Under the pieces are notes generated by a model that was given only the letters and a program-made list of their open reading frames with translations, was not told the origin of the DNA and made no database searches. From assembly GCA_015680685.1 (NCBI GenBank), contig MNCI01004329.1, positions 414,269-474,268 on the forward strand: 60,000 nucleotides of DNA, in the 5' to 3' direction. This DNA comes from Gnetum montanum (Eukaryota; Streptophyta; Gnetopsida; Gnetales; Gnetaceae). Below are positions 23,140-35,900 of this stretch, piece after piece (positions within the stretch are counted from its first letter, which is position 1; each line of letters begins with the position of its first letter). A program made the position numbers and the translations under genes.

Positions 23140-24520
23140 TGTTAGTGACTAACACACTTGACACCTTCATGATCCACCCAAAGCATGTCATGCTCATCCA
23201 CGAACAATATAACTTTTTTTGTGTCAAAATCCAAGCAGGATTACCAATGGATTACCTTAACTTAGAGGCAAAATAGGACTATGAACAAGTCCACTAGGAC
23301 AAATGAGAGTACAACCCTACCTTTTTTGATATAATCCCACTTATGGAGTCCTACCACCAGTTATTGTTCTAACTCATCTATGCGAACGAGTGCGATGCAA
23401 GGACAACCTATGAGGAAGCCTCAAAAAAGTAAGAAGATGAGTTCGAGGCTTGCTCCAAATGTGAGAGCCCTCTTTACACCATCTTCCAACAATCACTCCC
23501 TAGTACGACCCCTCCTTGGTTTGGCTCACCCATCCTCTCCAAGATGGTGACCATGCTAGCTTAGCCTTTCTTACAAGCAACTGTTGCATTCACCCAACCT
23601 CATGCTCATACTAGGGCCATCTCCATGCCCCAAATGATTTAGACATCCTATATGCCCCATCTATTTCTTCAGTGCTCTCGATGTCTGTCCAACCCACACG
23701 TGTGTGGCCTACCTTGGTCACCATGCCCACTACTCAACCAACATATCAACTACATCTGTCCACTATGACATTAAACTGGCAACAATTGTCTAGTACAACG
23801 TTAAACTAGCATACTTCGTAACCAACAATTTGACCCTACATCATGCAACCCACACAAGCCCAACCAATGTAACCAGCTAGCACATCTCCAAGCTTGGATT
23901 AAGCATTTTAGTTGATTCAAAGTCTGATGAAGGAGATCAACTGCCTTAAGGTTGCCTCCTCCAACATAGTCAAGGTGGTAGATTTGTACCAGGATAACCC
24001 AATAAGTCTTATGGTACCACCCCTAACTCTCCCAACTAGGGTCTCACTACTTGAACTCACTAAGTACAATGGTGAGGGCAACCCCAATGCACACCTAGTC
24101 ACCTTCAAGTCTGAGTGTTTATTACTGCAATCATGGCTGCATGCCATCATGTGCATCTTTCCCATATCCCTCACTAGTAAAGCCCTAGATTGGTACTTTT
24201 CCTACCTAGGGCCTCAATCTCCTCTTTAGAGAACCTCATAAGCCAGTTCTTGACATGCTTCAGGTACAACGTAAAACCTGAAGCAACCCTCGACCAACTC
24301 ATATAGGTCAAGCAGGGGTCCCTAGAGCTTGTGCCCAAATTCATTCAACGTTGGAGCACTGCATTGCAAGAAATGCACGAATCGATAGTAGAGACTTACC
24401 TCTTGGCCATTTTCAAGGGTGTAGTGAATGACTTCGTTAAGTCGAAACTATACTACCTAGCCCCAAAGTCTCTTAGCCAAGCCTTCGCCCAAACAAAGGG
24501 CATCAAGCAAGTAGCATAAG
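23140..24520 (+). pseudogene. Element E gag, capsid part (broken)
   Basis: The best open part, 23912-24229, reads VSLLELTKYNGEGNPNAHLV, SECLLLQS and FPISLTSKALDWYFSYLGP, the capsid fold typical of Tat/Retand-type gags. After one stop it resumes at 24331 (FIQRWSTALQEM ... YLLAIFKGVVNDFVKS). The upstream part is degraded with several stops, and a start near 23141 is a guess. Confidence 0.75.
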
Positions 24521-24639
24521 CAAGCAATGACCTAAGCTACGTTGCCTACAAAAACTAGCTTACACACAAGAAAAACACAATAGTAGCTACACCTGCAAAG
24601 GCAACCAACTAGGGCCCAAAGGCTAAGTAGCCCAAGGTC

Positions 24640-25620
24640 ATGATACACAAATTTGCCAACTCTAGCCCCAACCCCACCTACATCGACAAGGGCCACAACA
24701 CAAGCCACTACAAGGCCCCACTTTAAGCGTAAGGATTTTTCAAAGTATACCCCACTGTTGATGAAACCCTCCAAGCTACTTGACCAACTCCTAAAAGCTA
24801 GGAAAATCCAATACAAACACATATCAAAGATTGCCCACCAAAAACATGATAGGTACTACGAACTATTGAGGAATCCTACCTCAATAGTACCAAACTTGCG
24901 TCCCATCTCGCAACATTTCCAACTGGACCAATGCTTTCACTACCACGAGATGTTGAGTTACAATACCAACAACTATTGGGATTTGCAAGATGATCTACAA
25001 AGGATGATAGAAAGGGGCCAACTAGTGCTCGACGTAATGAGCCAATCCAACACAAACGATGCCCCCTACATCATAAACTCCATCAGCATAGGAGGTAAGT
25101 CCAAACTTGTGAATAACCTTTTGTGATCCAAGTGCCTCCTAGCAGGGCAAGGATCCTCTTGGCCTCCACAAGTAAGAGGTCCCCCTTCATGGTCAAAGTG
25201 CCACCTTGGGCACCCACAACACCTTTTGTAGTTAAGGTCTCAAAATAATCATCCTCTAAGATGTTAAACTGGCATGATGCTACACCTACAACTGCTAAAC
25301 AACCCTTCATCATCAATGTGCCACAACGAGTTGGCCTAGTAGCAAAAACTCCCAAATAATCATTGTTTATCATGAGGGTGCCACAACGTGATGGCCGTTC
25401 ACCTACCCAAAACCCAATAGTGGGAAACATGTTGGTCTCTTCTCCTTTAAGGGCCAACCCCACTAGCAACCTGAGTAGGCCTACCAAATGGTAATGCAAG
25501 AGGCCAAACGAGTGCCTTGCATCCCCCATGGCTGAAATGAAGGCCATAACTAGCAAGCAACAACCAAGCATTACAACCACCAAATACGCCAAACAAGCCA
25601 AGCACAAGTCCCCTCCATAA
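24640..25620 (+). pseudogene. Element E gag C-terminal part with zinc-knuckle-like motif
   Basis: The frame 24653-25126 contains CFHYHEMLSYNTNNYWDLQD followed by LQRMIERGQL, which matches the C-X-YH...T..C..L.D.I..LI..G.L pattern after gag in Tat/Retand elements, with some zinc ligands lost. Beyond 25126 a shifted frame continues (FIINVPQRVGLVAKTP, IMRVPQRDGRSP), the linker before protease in that clade. No catalytic domain here. Confidence 0.65.
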
Positions 25621-25799
25621 GAGATCCATCTCTCAAGCTACATGGGGAAGGTATGATCTCATCATGACCTCATTTGCTCACCAACAAGTGCTGGTTGAAT
25701 GTTGGCCTCCATTCCTATCATAGAGGACATCCCTACAGATGAGACATTTATCCATGTAGTGATGTTGCCCCTTGTGCCATAGGAATCGAGTTTAACATC

Positions 25800-26330
25800 C
25801 CTAGCCTTGCACGATGATGCAATCAAGATAAACCCTGAACGAGGAGAGGTCACTACAACTCCACTATCCATTAGCATATACGTTGGGTAGTGCACCATCT
25901 ACAGGATGCACGTTGATGACAGTGCAATAACAAACATAGTTTTATACTCTATCATTAACAAGCTAGGCCTAGTAGGTGAGATTAAGCCAACCAAAATCAT
26001 GTGTCTAAAATCCTTCAACGTATCATGTGTCGCCGTCAAGGGCACAATAAACATCATCCTTGTTGCAAGGGAGTAGGTCCCCACCTCTATGGATTTTACT
26101 ATTATAGAGGAGATGCCAGGCTTCAACCTAATCCTAGGCAGGCCTTGGCTAGCTTAGCTACAAGCCATCTCCTCTCCAATCCATCAAGAAGTCCACCTTC
26201 CATACAAAGATGGTCAAGTTATCATCTATAGTGATAATGTCTCCCTTTCAGCTATCCACCATGTAAACATGGGCCAAGTGTTGAAGGTGGAGTTTCTTGG
26301 TGGTACACTTGTGATAAGCAACAGAAGGCC
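25800..26330 (+). pseudogene. Element E retropepsin (aspartic protease, broken)
   Basis: A Tat/Retand-type protease region: MHVDDSAITNIVLYSIINKL (active-site region, degraded), then VPTSMDFTIIEEMPGFNLIL-GRPWLA. The GRPWL block and the spacing of about 80 residues from the active site fit retropepsins. A weakly conserved tail follows to about 26480, after which no polymerase block appears. Confidence 0.78.
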
Positions 26331-26929
26331 TAAGGCTAACACACTAGAATGCACGGTTGTCGCCAACAACCTCTAAAAAGACCCTAAGCCTTGCACACCC
26401 CCTAATCCATGCCCAATTAGGAAGCAACTACATGACCAAGACTTTCTCTTGGCCAAAAATGTGCTAGGCGCCTACTTAGCCCTTGCCTCCATATGCCATG
26501 CATTTTTGGTTTTCACTTGCATTACATTTGTTCATGCATTTACATTTTGCTTTCTTTCTTAGTTTACACACTACTTTGCTTTATTTATGCATTTTTGCTT
26601 TGTTTATGCATCCATCCACTTAGCTTACGCATTGCATTTGAAAAACATCAAAAACACATAAAAATAAAAAAATCATAAAGCTACAAAAACACATGGCTTG
26701 AAAAGGCCTTAAACTAGTGATGGCTCAAAATGACCTTAAAATAGCAATGCCTAAAATGGCCTTAAACTATCGTTATGACCCAGAATGGCCCAAAATTATC
26801 ACTTTTCACATTACTTTCCTTTCACGTGTGCACACTAACCTTGTTACATAGTTGTCCCTTCATCTTGTTTTTCTAGTTGATTTTTGTAAGATTTTATAGG
26901 CACATAGCATAGCTATGCATGCAACACCA

Positions 26930-29030
26930 TACCTCATCGAAGCAAGGTAAGCACACAGCTTGTATGCCATGATGCTAAAACTAGCACATTCATTTGCAGT
27001 GATGCTAAAACTAGCATAGCATTCATCCGCCATGATGCTAGAACTAGCATTGATTATCCTTGGACCATGATGTTAAAACTGGCACCCACAACACTCATAT
27101 GCCATGACGCTAAAACTAGCATAGTTCATCCTTGGATCATGATGTTAAACTGACACAACAACTCGTCTACTTTGATGTTTGTAGCAACAAAAAAATTTGA
27201 TGGTTGGAATGTTGAGGGGGTTTGCGGGCACATAACCTTAACCCTGCCTCCACATGAGGGCCTTTGCTAGGAAATAGAGGCAGAGTGCCCTAAATGATCT
27301 TACTGATTGAATAGGGAATTCACCAGCTACAACCAAGGTATCGAGCACAACTAGGGGGTGGCGTTGTTAGCCAAAAATGCAAGCACTGATGGTGTTCTTA
27401 GCAATACTAAGGCTAACTAGGCCTAAGCATAGTGAGGTCTCTCGACACGAGAATAGTGGTGCAAGTGTGCAAAACATATGTAAAATAATAAAAAAGTACT
27501 AATGTAGTACTGAATGTCAAAGAAAATGCTTAAAATGCAATGGAGTTTGAGAGAAGGAAAGGATGATACCACCCTAGATAAGGAGCGTGGTAATTATAAA
27601 TGAACTTTGCAGAGGTACGCGGTGTACAAACAAGTGTGCAGTAGTAGTGTAGCTAGAGACTTTTGGGGTGTCCCAAGGTGAATATTGACATCTACTGCAA
27701 GGTTCATACCTATTGTGTTGGCTATCACAATGTCTTGTGGGCTTGTGATGCTCTACAGTGCTAAGTGGGATGCAGAGGTGTTGATACGCTCAGGTGTATG
27801 GGGTGCTCAAGGTGCTTTGGGTGCCAAATGGTGCTTTGAGATGCTAATTGCTGCTTGGATTTTACTAGCCAAATGCTTCAAATGACCACTACTAGAATGG
27901 ATTGCCAACCCCTAGAGTGTGGAATGCAGGGATATTTATAGTCTTAGGATTAGCTTGAAGCATAGATCGTGTGCCACGTGGCAAAGGGGTAGGTAGGGCT
28001 ATGTTGACCTTTACTATGATCCCATTAGAATAATTAGTGCTACACTTTGATATGCTTTGATAGACCTCGAGAGACTGCTAGACTGGCTATACTGCTAAGA
28101 CTACAATGTACCTACAAACAATGCAAAACAGTGCAATTTAGAGGCTACACTTTGGGACTACGTTCTCCCCTCTTTCGAGTGGGATCAAGTGTAGGTACAA
28201 TTTTGGGACACAAAGGAGAGACAAAAAGAGTGCAAGTTGTTGATCCTACTTGCCAGAGGAGTGCTAGAGCTGAAATGAGGGCCTGTGCTAAGCTTTGGAA
28301 GCTTTTGGAAGTAGTTTCTTATTGTTACGCTAGCTATGCTCTAGAGCATAGAAAAACGGTTAGGCAATGTTTGCAAAAAATGAAGTCCAGTGCTACTACA
28401 CTTACTATGCTAGAGAGCATAACAAGATGGAATAGAGCATAGCATAGATCCTTAGAAAAATATGGCAAAAATTACGGTCCTTGTTCTTGCTACACTAGCT
28501 ACGCTCGAGAGCGTAGTAGGAAGGGTAACTTTAGAAGTTAGATATTTTTTCAAAAGCCTCTTTCATGTTGAGCTAGCTTTATAACTTTTGGCTTGGCACT
28601 GGTGTAGACTGGCCACCAGAGTGCTGCTATGCTATGCTGGCTACTTAGAAAGTAGCAAGAGAAATGTGAAAGTAGCAAGACACTTAGAAAAATCTCTACA
28701 GTTGTTTTTTGACACTTAAAAGATTTTGCAAATGTGGTTGTGTTGCATGCTATGCTGGCTACACTTTAGAGTGTAGCCCCAATAGTGGGATCATGGGCTA
28801 AACACTTAGAAAAAATTTTCCTTGTGTTGAAACTTAGACAAATTTGCCGTTGCAGTGCTGTTGCCAGAATTTGGTGGTGTTTCAACATTAAACTGGCACC
28901 CACATCCACCATCTACTACGATGTTAAATTGATACCCTATAGTCTGTTAGGACTCTAAACTAGCACCCCATAGTTTGCTAGGACTTTAAACTAGGTTCAC
29001 GATCTACCAAGACTTTAAACTGACATGTTA
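26930..29030 (+). repeat. Tandem array with GATG(C/T)TAAAACTAGCA core, interrupted by a solo LTR
   Basis: About ten units of 40-60 bp share GATGCTAAAACTAGCA or GATGTTAAACTGGCAC at 26968-27179 and continue at 28885-29030 after the solo LTR. Isolated copies also occur at about 23765, 23805 and 25258, so the phrase recurs through the E interior. Confidence 0.78.
27180..28884 (-). repeat. Solo LTR of the E family, inverted, inside element E (1705 bp)
   Basis: The minus strand runs from TGAAACACCACCAAATTCTG (28884) to TTTTTTTGTTGCTACA (27180), matching both ends of the E LTRs. It has a TATAAATA box (27933-27940, minus) and an 18-bp perfect palindrome at 28334-28351. Flanks ATGTT and ACATT are consistent with an original ACGTT that lost its CpG differently on each side. 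The surrounding tandem array reads straight through once it is removed. Confidence 0.85.
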
Positions 29031-30104
29031 CTAATCTTCTGGAACACCTACCATCAGTGCAATTATTGGGGCACTCGCAACATCATCACACTAGCACTTT
29101 CACTGGCTTCTTGAGTAGTTACAATTGGTTTAGCTTTCCATGCATCTATAGCATCTTTACATCTAGCATTTCACTTGCATTTCATGTTTTATGGTTTTCT
29201 TGTCTTTTTGGAGTTGTGTTTGTAGGACGAAGCCCTGGAGGCAGTCATGCAAAGGCGCTTCTCATTACAGCAACAAGTCACCACATTACTTCAATGTGCA
29301 GGATTGGGCTAACAAAGCCACTTGAGTGTGCATCCCCCTCATCTCATTTTAGCCTACACACATTTACTCCTGCATTCCCATACCCTCTTGCATTTCCCGC
29401 ATTCCCTTACATGCAAACCCTTTGATGCATACACATTGTAAACACTCATGGCATACTCTTTTCACATCACGCCACAGAACCTATGGCAGACGTAATGTAA
29501 CTTGTCCCATGAGGAGCCTCTATTGGCTAGTCAAAGCCTGAGTAGATGTAACGCACCTCATCCCTAGGAGGAAACACCTGTCCTACAGATGTGACGTTGT
29601 TGCATCAAAAGTAAATCCCATCTACTTAATGGCCCACAAAGCCCATCCACTTGATGGTCAACACCCTGCAACTAGCATTCAATAGTAAGTTGGACCCACA
29701 GTTTCGCTACAATGCACATCCCCAAGCAAATTAACAATGCTACAGTTTCGCAACAGACCTAGCCTCAGATTTACTTTGACTCTCTCAGGAGTGCTTCAAC
29801 AAGAGGTCAATGTTTTAGGGGCAAGCCACCCTAGTGCCATGGTCACCGTCAACTGTGCTGACTTTGCATCTTACATCATCACATCCCATTTGCATTTTGT
29901 CTCCTCTGTTTGCATTCCATCTGCCTAGCATTATGCATACCCTTTTCCCTAGCATACCCCTATCCATAGCACTTTTGAACATGGTGGAATAATACTCAAT
30001 CTAGTACTGACGAGTGATGTTAATGATAGGCCTACTGTGGTGTTTTGCATTCTTTGTTGATGTCTTTCGGGCCACTCCTCCATATGTCAACAAAGAGGGG
30101 CTAA
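29031..30104 (+). other. Element E 3' internal region, no polymerase seen, ends in a polypurine tract
   Basis: A 122-codon ORF at 29057-29425 has no recognised domain. The region ends with AAAGAGGGGCTAA at 30092-30104, a polypurine tract directly before the 3' LTR. Confidence 0.6.
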
Positions 30105-31840
30105 TGAAACACCACAAAACTTCGAGTTCTAACATCTTCACTGCAAATTTGGATAGTATCAAAATAGTGGCACTTTGCCCAAATTTTTCTAAGCGTTGAG
30201 TGTAGTCAACTCAAATTGCCAGATTTACAAAATTTTTCTAAGTGTCAAAATGATGACACTATTTGAAAATTTATCTAAGTGCTAGGACTATGCTCTCCAT
30301 TGCAATAGAGTGTAGTCAGCTTCAATGATCAATATTCTGCAATTTTGGCAAAGTGTTCGAATGAGGTCACAAGCTGCAAAATTTTTCTAAGTGTTGAGAC
30401 TATGCTCTCCACTATCGAGACTACACTCTAGAGCATAGTCAGCATAGTTAACACACAACAACCAATTTTGAAAGATTTTTTCTAAGTATCAAAATGATGA
30501 CACAAGCTGTAGATTTTTCTAAGTGCTAATACTATGCTCTCTACTATTGGGATTACGCTTTATAGTGTAGTCACCTTAGGTACCAAATTTTGCATAGATT
30601 TCTCTAAGTGTTGAGCCTACGCTCGCTACGCTTACTATGCTCGAGAGCATAATTAGCCTCTCTTAGAGCATAGTCAACACTTAGCCACATTTTACTAGTT
30701 TTTGACTAGATTTTGGCTAAGTCTGGGACTACGCTCTCACTACGCTCCAAAGTGTAGTTAGAGTGTAGTTGGCAAGAACTACCTCCAAAGGCCTCAACAC
30801 CATAGCATCAGCATTCACATAACCTCCAACACCTCTCCCATAGCCACATTTGTCATTTTTGCCTCTTCGTTTTCTCAAAAATTGTAACTACGCTCTAGAG
30901 CGTAGTCTTCAAAAGTTGCATTTTTGGCATTGTTTGGCATTTTCAGGTACATTGCAGTTTTCTCCATGCAGCTAGGTAGCGTAGTCATAGTTTCTTGGCT
31001 TTAAAGACTCTATCAAAATAATGATACCACTTAACACCGTAGAGGATGAGCATAGTCCTAACTACCCTAGAGTGTAGTCCCACCTACTGCTCTACCATGT
31101 GTCCCATCATGTGCATTTTTGGCTAACCCTAACCGTATAAATATCCTTGTGTCCTAATGTTTTTGGGATTAGCATTTTTGTTTGGCATCTAGCATTTTGG
31201 CATTTGGCACTTAGTGTTTTGGATGAACAAGATCCAAAGGCACTAGCAAAGAGGCAGAGTTGTGCTCTATGGCCCACCGTAACCCCATCGCAACCTTGCA
31301 GGACACCACATCCCACGGTACATCACGACGGCTGACCTGGTAGGCATAGACATCACGATAAGTGCTAGACTTCATGGCCTGATATCACCGAGACTATGAC
31401 TATGCTCTCCACTATGCTTGTTGTACACCACGTACCTTCTAAACCCCTTTTGGAGTTAGCTACACTCCATCCCTTTTGGGGTGGTGTTCCATTTCTCTCC
31501 CTTCCTCCCTTGCATTTTCTTTACATTTTTCACATTTTGTTCACATTTTGGCTTATAACTACGCTTAAGCAGTGGTCCACGCATGTTGAGATTCCTATTT
31601 TTTGCCAAAAAATGTTACTACGCTTAGCACTGTTCACATGGTTAACACAATTAACACTACCCAACATTTAGCATTGTTTGCATTAACACTGTTTACATAT
31701 CATAAGTTCATGTTCGATCAACAAGAACATTCAAGGCACCCCGTCTCCACCTCCAACAAGGCCCTTATGTGGACGTAGGGTCAGGTTGTGCTCCCGTCGA
31801 CCCCTCAGTGTTATAGCTGTTGATGTTTTCGATTGCTACA
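30105..31840 (+). repeat. 3' LTR of element E (1736 bp)
   Basis: Starts TGAAACACCACAAAAC after the polypurine tract and ends GATTGCTACA. TATAAATA box at 31136-31143. Perfect 20-bp palindrome at 30887-30906. It is collinear with the 5' LTR throughout, with scattered transitions. Confidence 0.9.
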
Positions 31841-31845
31841 ATTGT

Positions 31846-32640
31846 TTCTTCACAAGGTAAAATGCTTCATGGAGATCAATGGACACCTCTACAAGGTGTG
31901 CACTAATGGCTTGTTTTGTTGTTATGTCCCTAATGTTGATCAACTACATGTTCTTCAAAATGCTCATGAAGGTCCTTGTGGAGGCCACTATGCTAGGAGA
32001 AGCACGGCCATTAAAATCCTAATGTCTGGATACTATTGGCCAACAATTTTAAGGGATTCTCATCAATATGTCCACTCTTTTGAACGTTACCAACAAGATG
32101 GTGGAATGACTACTCAAATGGAAGGACCTCAACAATGGATTTAACCACTGGAACCCTTCAACATTTGGAGCATTGATTTCATGGGTCCCATCACACCCAT
32201 GTTAAATGGAAAGGCATACATCATAGTTGCTATTGACTATTGTACGAAATGGATAGAAGCAACAGTCATCACCAACTATACATCTTCTACTACTACTCAA
32301 TTTGTACAAAAAAATGTTGTAAACATGTTTGGTGTGCCACATGCATTAATTTCTAATAATGGAACTCACTTGACAAGCACTACCTTTCGAAAGCCCATGC
32401 AATGCTTGGGGTTGAACATAAACTCACAACACCATACCACCCCCAAACCAATGGTCAAGATGAGATTATCAATATGGAAATCACAAGGATTCTAACAAGA
32501 ACTATTAGCAAATATAGGAAAGAATGGAGCACGAAACTCAATAATGCCCTTTAGGCCTACCACTCAACATGAAAACTTCTTATCGAATACTCTCCCTATG
32601 AGCCTATGTACAGGAAATTACTAATACTTCTATTCAATAC
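31846..32640 (+). pseudogene. Element B integrase (broken)
   Basis: Reads HEGPCGGHYARRSTAIKIL, SGYYWPTILRDSHQYVHSFE-RYQ, then FNIWSIDFMGPITP ... YIIVAIDYCTKWIEATVI and FGVPHALISNNGTHL. The N-terminal zinc region keeps its His residues but SFERYQ replaces the usual C..CQ. In the core the first Asp (SIDF) is present while the second (DNGTHF in relatives) is now Asn. The tail continues to about 32640 with stops. Confidence 0.88.
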
Positions 32641-35058
32641 GAGCTCCATACAGTTTCAACAACTTATGACCTCAACCTTGACTTGAGTCTAACACAAAAT
32701 CAAAGATTAATGAATCTCAAATTGCTAGATGAAAGCCAATTGATGGCCTTGTCATCCAACGAGTTGCACAAGGCACTCAACAAAAAGTGCCATGACCTTA
32801 AAATTAGGAAAGTCAAATTTCAACTGAGAGACAAGGTCCTCTACTAGAACCCCACACACGTTCCTCAATGAACCAATTTCCAGATGTTGTAGAAAGAACC
32901 TTATATAATTTACGAAACTTTTCCTTCTAGGGCCATGATGATCTACAAACCTGAGAGGCTAGACAAGAAATAATGAGTAAAAGCTTTTCATGAGCCTAAG
33001 CCAGCTAACATAACACACACCTTATCATATGGACAACCACACTCAATATTTTAGATTTCCTCCTTTCAACTCAGTTATGGGGGAGATGGTCATCCATGCT
33101 AACTATATAAGCATTTTTCACCCTTTTTTTTACAACTTTTTATTGTACACATTCTTTATTTTACATTTTCTTATTTCATGTTCTCAATATTTTTTGATTT
33201 TTTTTACAACATCATTAGTACATTTTCTATTTCTTGAATATTTTACACTTTCTTTTATATTTTCTTTTATTCTAGTGTGATTTTCTAACTTTTATTAATA
33301 AGTGCCAAGCACAGTGGTAATTTGTTACTTTATGGTGGTATGTAGTATGTTGTTATTTGATTGTTGGTGTCTGGATTCTAACTTTGAATTTTGTTATGGA
33401 TAATTAGGACATGGTTTCTTTTTCATGTAACAGGTAGTGAGTCCACAACATCCAACCATTCACAAACTCTATGGTTTTTCTTGTTCTGGAAATGGGTAGT
33501 CCCTTTTTCATTAATAAAACTATAATGAATTTGTGACTTTGGTAGTTTTTGAAATTGGAAAGAATTCAAAGGTTTGAACAGTGTGTGACTTCAATGGGAT
33601 TTAGTATTCTTTGTGGTTTTTTGCTTACTTGGGTGCATGTGTGTTTTCAAGGATTTCTTACCATTCTATGTCAACTAATAAAAGGAAGTTAAACAAGTCT
33701 TTGCATGGTGTGGATCTCATAAAAAAATGGTGGGAATTCAAAGAACACCACTTAAACACAATAAACAAATAAGTCTTTGCATGTTGTGGTTCCCATTTCA
33801 AAAAAAAAAAAAAACAATGGGAATTCAAAGCACACCCCTTAGACAAAATAAATAAGCTACAAGCATTGGTTATGGGACTAGAAATACATGTTATCCATGC
33901 CTGAAGGTCCCCTCTAAATAAGCTAATAAGGAATGATGGTTGTTTTGTGGAAGCACTCTTGTGTCTCAGGGAGGTGGACTGGGCTTAGAATGGCAATGTG
34001 AAGTCAATGAACGTGGTTGGTTTTGGTCTAGACTAAGGATGGATCTTATAAAGTCATTTAACCATAAAATTCATAAGAGACTTCATGTAACCTTAATTAG
34101 GAACTCCATTCCACTTTCTCTCTCATCCAGCTATGCTTGTGATGTCTCACCTCATTGCCATTTTCATGTTCATGTTCAATGTCTTGGTTTAAAGTGTAAA
34201 AATTCTTAGGTAGTTTCTTCCAAGTTTTTATACTTCACCTTTCGTAACCATTAATCATCCATGGAGCCCACGAACTTCTCTATTTGAAGTTATGCAAGGG
34301 TAATAAAAACCTTGTGCTTGCTTTGGGGAGGATCCACTTACATATCTTTTAGTTGGATTAGTTAAGTTCTTTATCCTTAGACATTCTTATAATCAAATCC
34401 TTTTGTTTGCCCCATCAATGACATCCTAATGTGCACACCTTCATAACATTTTTTAGTGAAATCTTTTTATTGTCTTTGTCGTGAATTCTTTGACCCTCAT
34501 TAGGTATTTTATTATGTTTGGACTCTTCAAAAATTTGCTAATGGACTATTTATCTATTCCACCATATTTTTCAGCCTTCCCACTAACACTATTATCAAAA
34601 TTCATCCATCACAATCATAATCTAGCTAAGTGTAACCATTGACAAGGCAAGGTACTTCCAAGCTATAAGTTAAACATTGCACACTAATCCATAATTTTGT
34701 TGTGATTGTGCTGGGAAGCATGGATGGAACACATGGATTGGAAGCAAGATTGTCCTCACAAAGGTAGTAGCAACAGCATCATGTGACAACAACTCTTCAT
34801 GATCATTGAATCTTCTTCCTTGCTCTTCATCTGCTAGAGGAGTGGATGTCAATTTTGTTCAGGGTGTTCTCTTCTCTTATCATTAACATCCAATTTTGTA
34901 AAAGATTGTAATTCATACACTTAGGCACTTAGAATCTATTGATTCCATCTAAGTTAATTTTATGTCAATTAATAATATCATGCCTTCTCAATATTTTGTA
35001 AGGAACTTTCTCCTCCTCTTCTTCACTTGAGGATGAGTTTTCATTCAATCGTGAGGTA
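32641..35058 (+). other. Element B 3' region with internal purine tract and decayed small ORFs
   Basis: After integrase, an internal purine tract TTATGGGGGAGA lies at 33075-33086, matched in C (about 43224) and H. A splice-acceptor-like TTTTTCATGTAACAG ends at 33432, followed by a broken relative of the small ORF seen in C at 43545. The region ends CAATCGTGAGGTA before the 3' LTR. No intact env-like gene is visible. Confidence 0.6.
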
Positions 35059-35900
35059 TGATGAATCATGTTTTGACTGGTTCCAATATTAGATATCTAA
35101 TATCGGAGCCTCGATATCAGATACCCAGTGTCGAAGCCCAAGACACGATGTCAAATATCCAATATCGCAAGGTATATGCCAGCTTATAAATATAGCGCTT
35201 GGGCTCATGATTTTGATATTAGGTTTTGTCATAGATAGCAAAGCTCTTGCAATTTATTTTTTCTAGAGATAGAATATTTTTTGAGTTCCCACATCAGGAG
35301 TCTAAGTGTGTACGTATCTCTATTCAAGCACTAATGTACCTGAGCACAACAATGTGACGGGAATAAAAACAAATTCTTTTGATCATCCTTGCAACATTGA
35401 GAATAAATTAATGTTTCCTTGATGCATTTAATATTCATGCACTTTACTTTCATGCACTTTAATTAAGCAATTAATTTCCAGTTGTTAATGAACATAAGGA
35501 TAACCACCTCGGGCATATGTGTAGTACTTGTAACATTTGGTAGCTCAGCAGCGCTATACACGTTTAAGATGTGTCTAGAAGGTGGGAATGAGTACTTGTG
35601 TTAGGCCAACTATGTTGTAGAATAATTAGATATTAAATTTCTCTACCTTCCATTCTTGTTCTAGGCAATTAAACTTACAAAACATAAAATGACAAAAGTC
35701 ATGTGCCTCAATTACACTTAAACCATATCCTTGAGCTTCACAAGTGTAGTTAGGAAGACAATGAATGTTCTCAATGCCCATTTCACTTCCTAGAGAATTA
35801 ATGCATTGATGAACTATGGGATCACGAAATTCAACCAAATTGCATATGAACACCTTGATGATTCGTATGGTTGGGCATAGGGATACCTCACCGCTCATCA
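35059..35900 (+). repeat. 3' LTR of element B (842 bp)
   Basis: Begins TGATGAATCATG and ends CGCTCATCA. TATAAATA at 35185-35192. Followed immediately by the TSD copy CTAAG (35901-35905). Confidence 0.93.

Larger units (their letters stand above)
20841..31840 (+). mobile_element. Element E: non-autonomous LTR retrotransposon (Tat/Retand-like gag-protease), 11.0 kb
   Basis: Long LTRs (20841-22608 and 30105-31840) both start TGAAACACCACAAAA and end TTGCTA(C/T)A. The internal region holds gag with a zinc-knuckle-like motif and a retropepsin, but I see no RT, RNase H or integrase in the roughly 5.8 kb left after removing the nested solo LTR. It would need enzymes from another element. It sits between RNase H and integrase of B. 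Confidence 0.88.
14087..35900 (+). mobile_element. Element B: Athila/Tat-like (OTA) Ty3/gypsy retrotransposon, 21.8 kb including nested insertions
   Basis: LTRs at 14087-14929 and 35059-35900, perfect TSD CTAAG, tRNA-Asp-type PBS remnant, then gag, protease, RT, RNase H and integrase in Ty3/gypsy order. Removing E (about 11 kb) and solo LTR F (815 bp) leaves about 10 kb, a normal size for this clade. The OTA placement rests on the RT stretch EVFMDDFSTYG ... HLMV*EGIVLGHRIS and the primer type. The two LTRs differ at many sites, so insertion is not recent, yet it is younger than its host element A. Confidence 0.93.

Noticed and set aside
20841-31840. Repeated palindromes as a CRISPR array
   Set aside because: Plant LTR context, variable spacing, no unique equal-length spacers, no cas genes.
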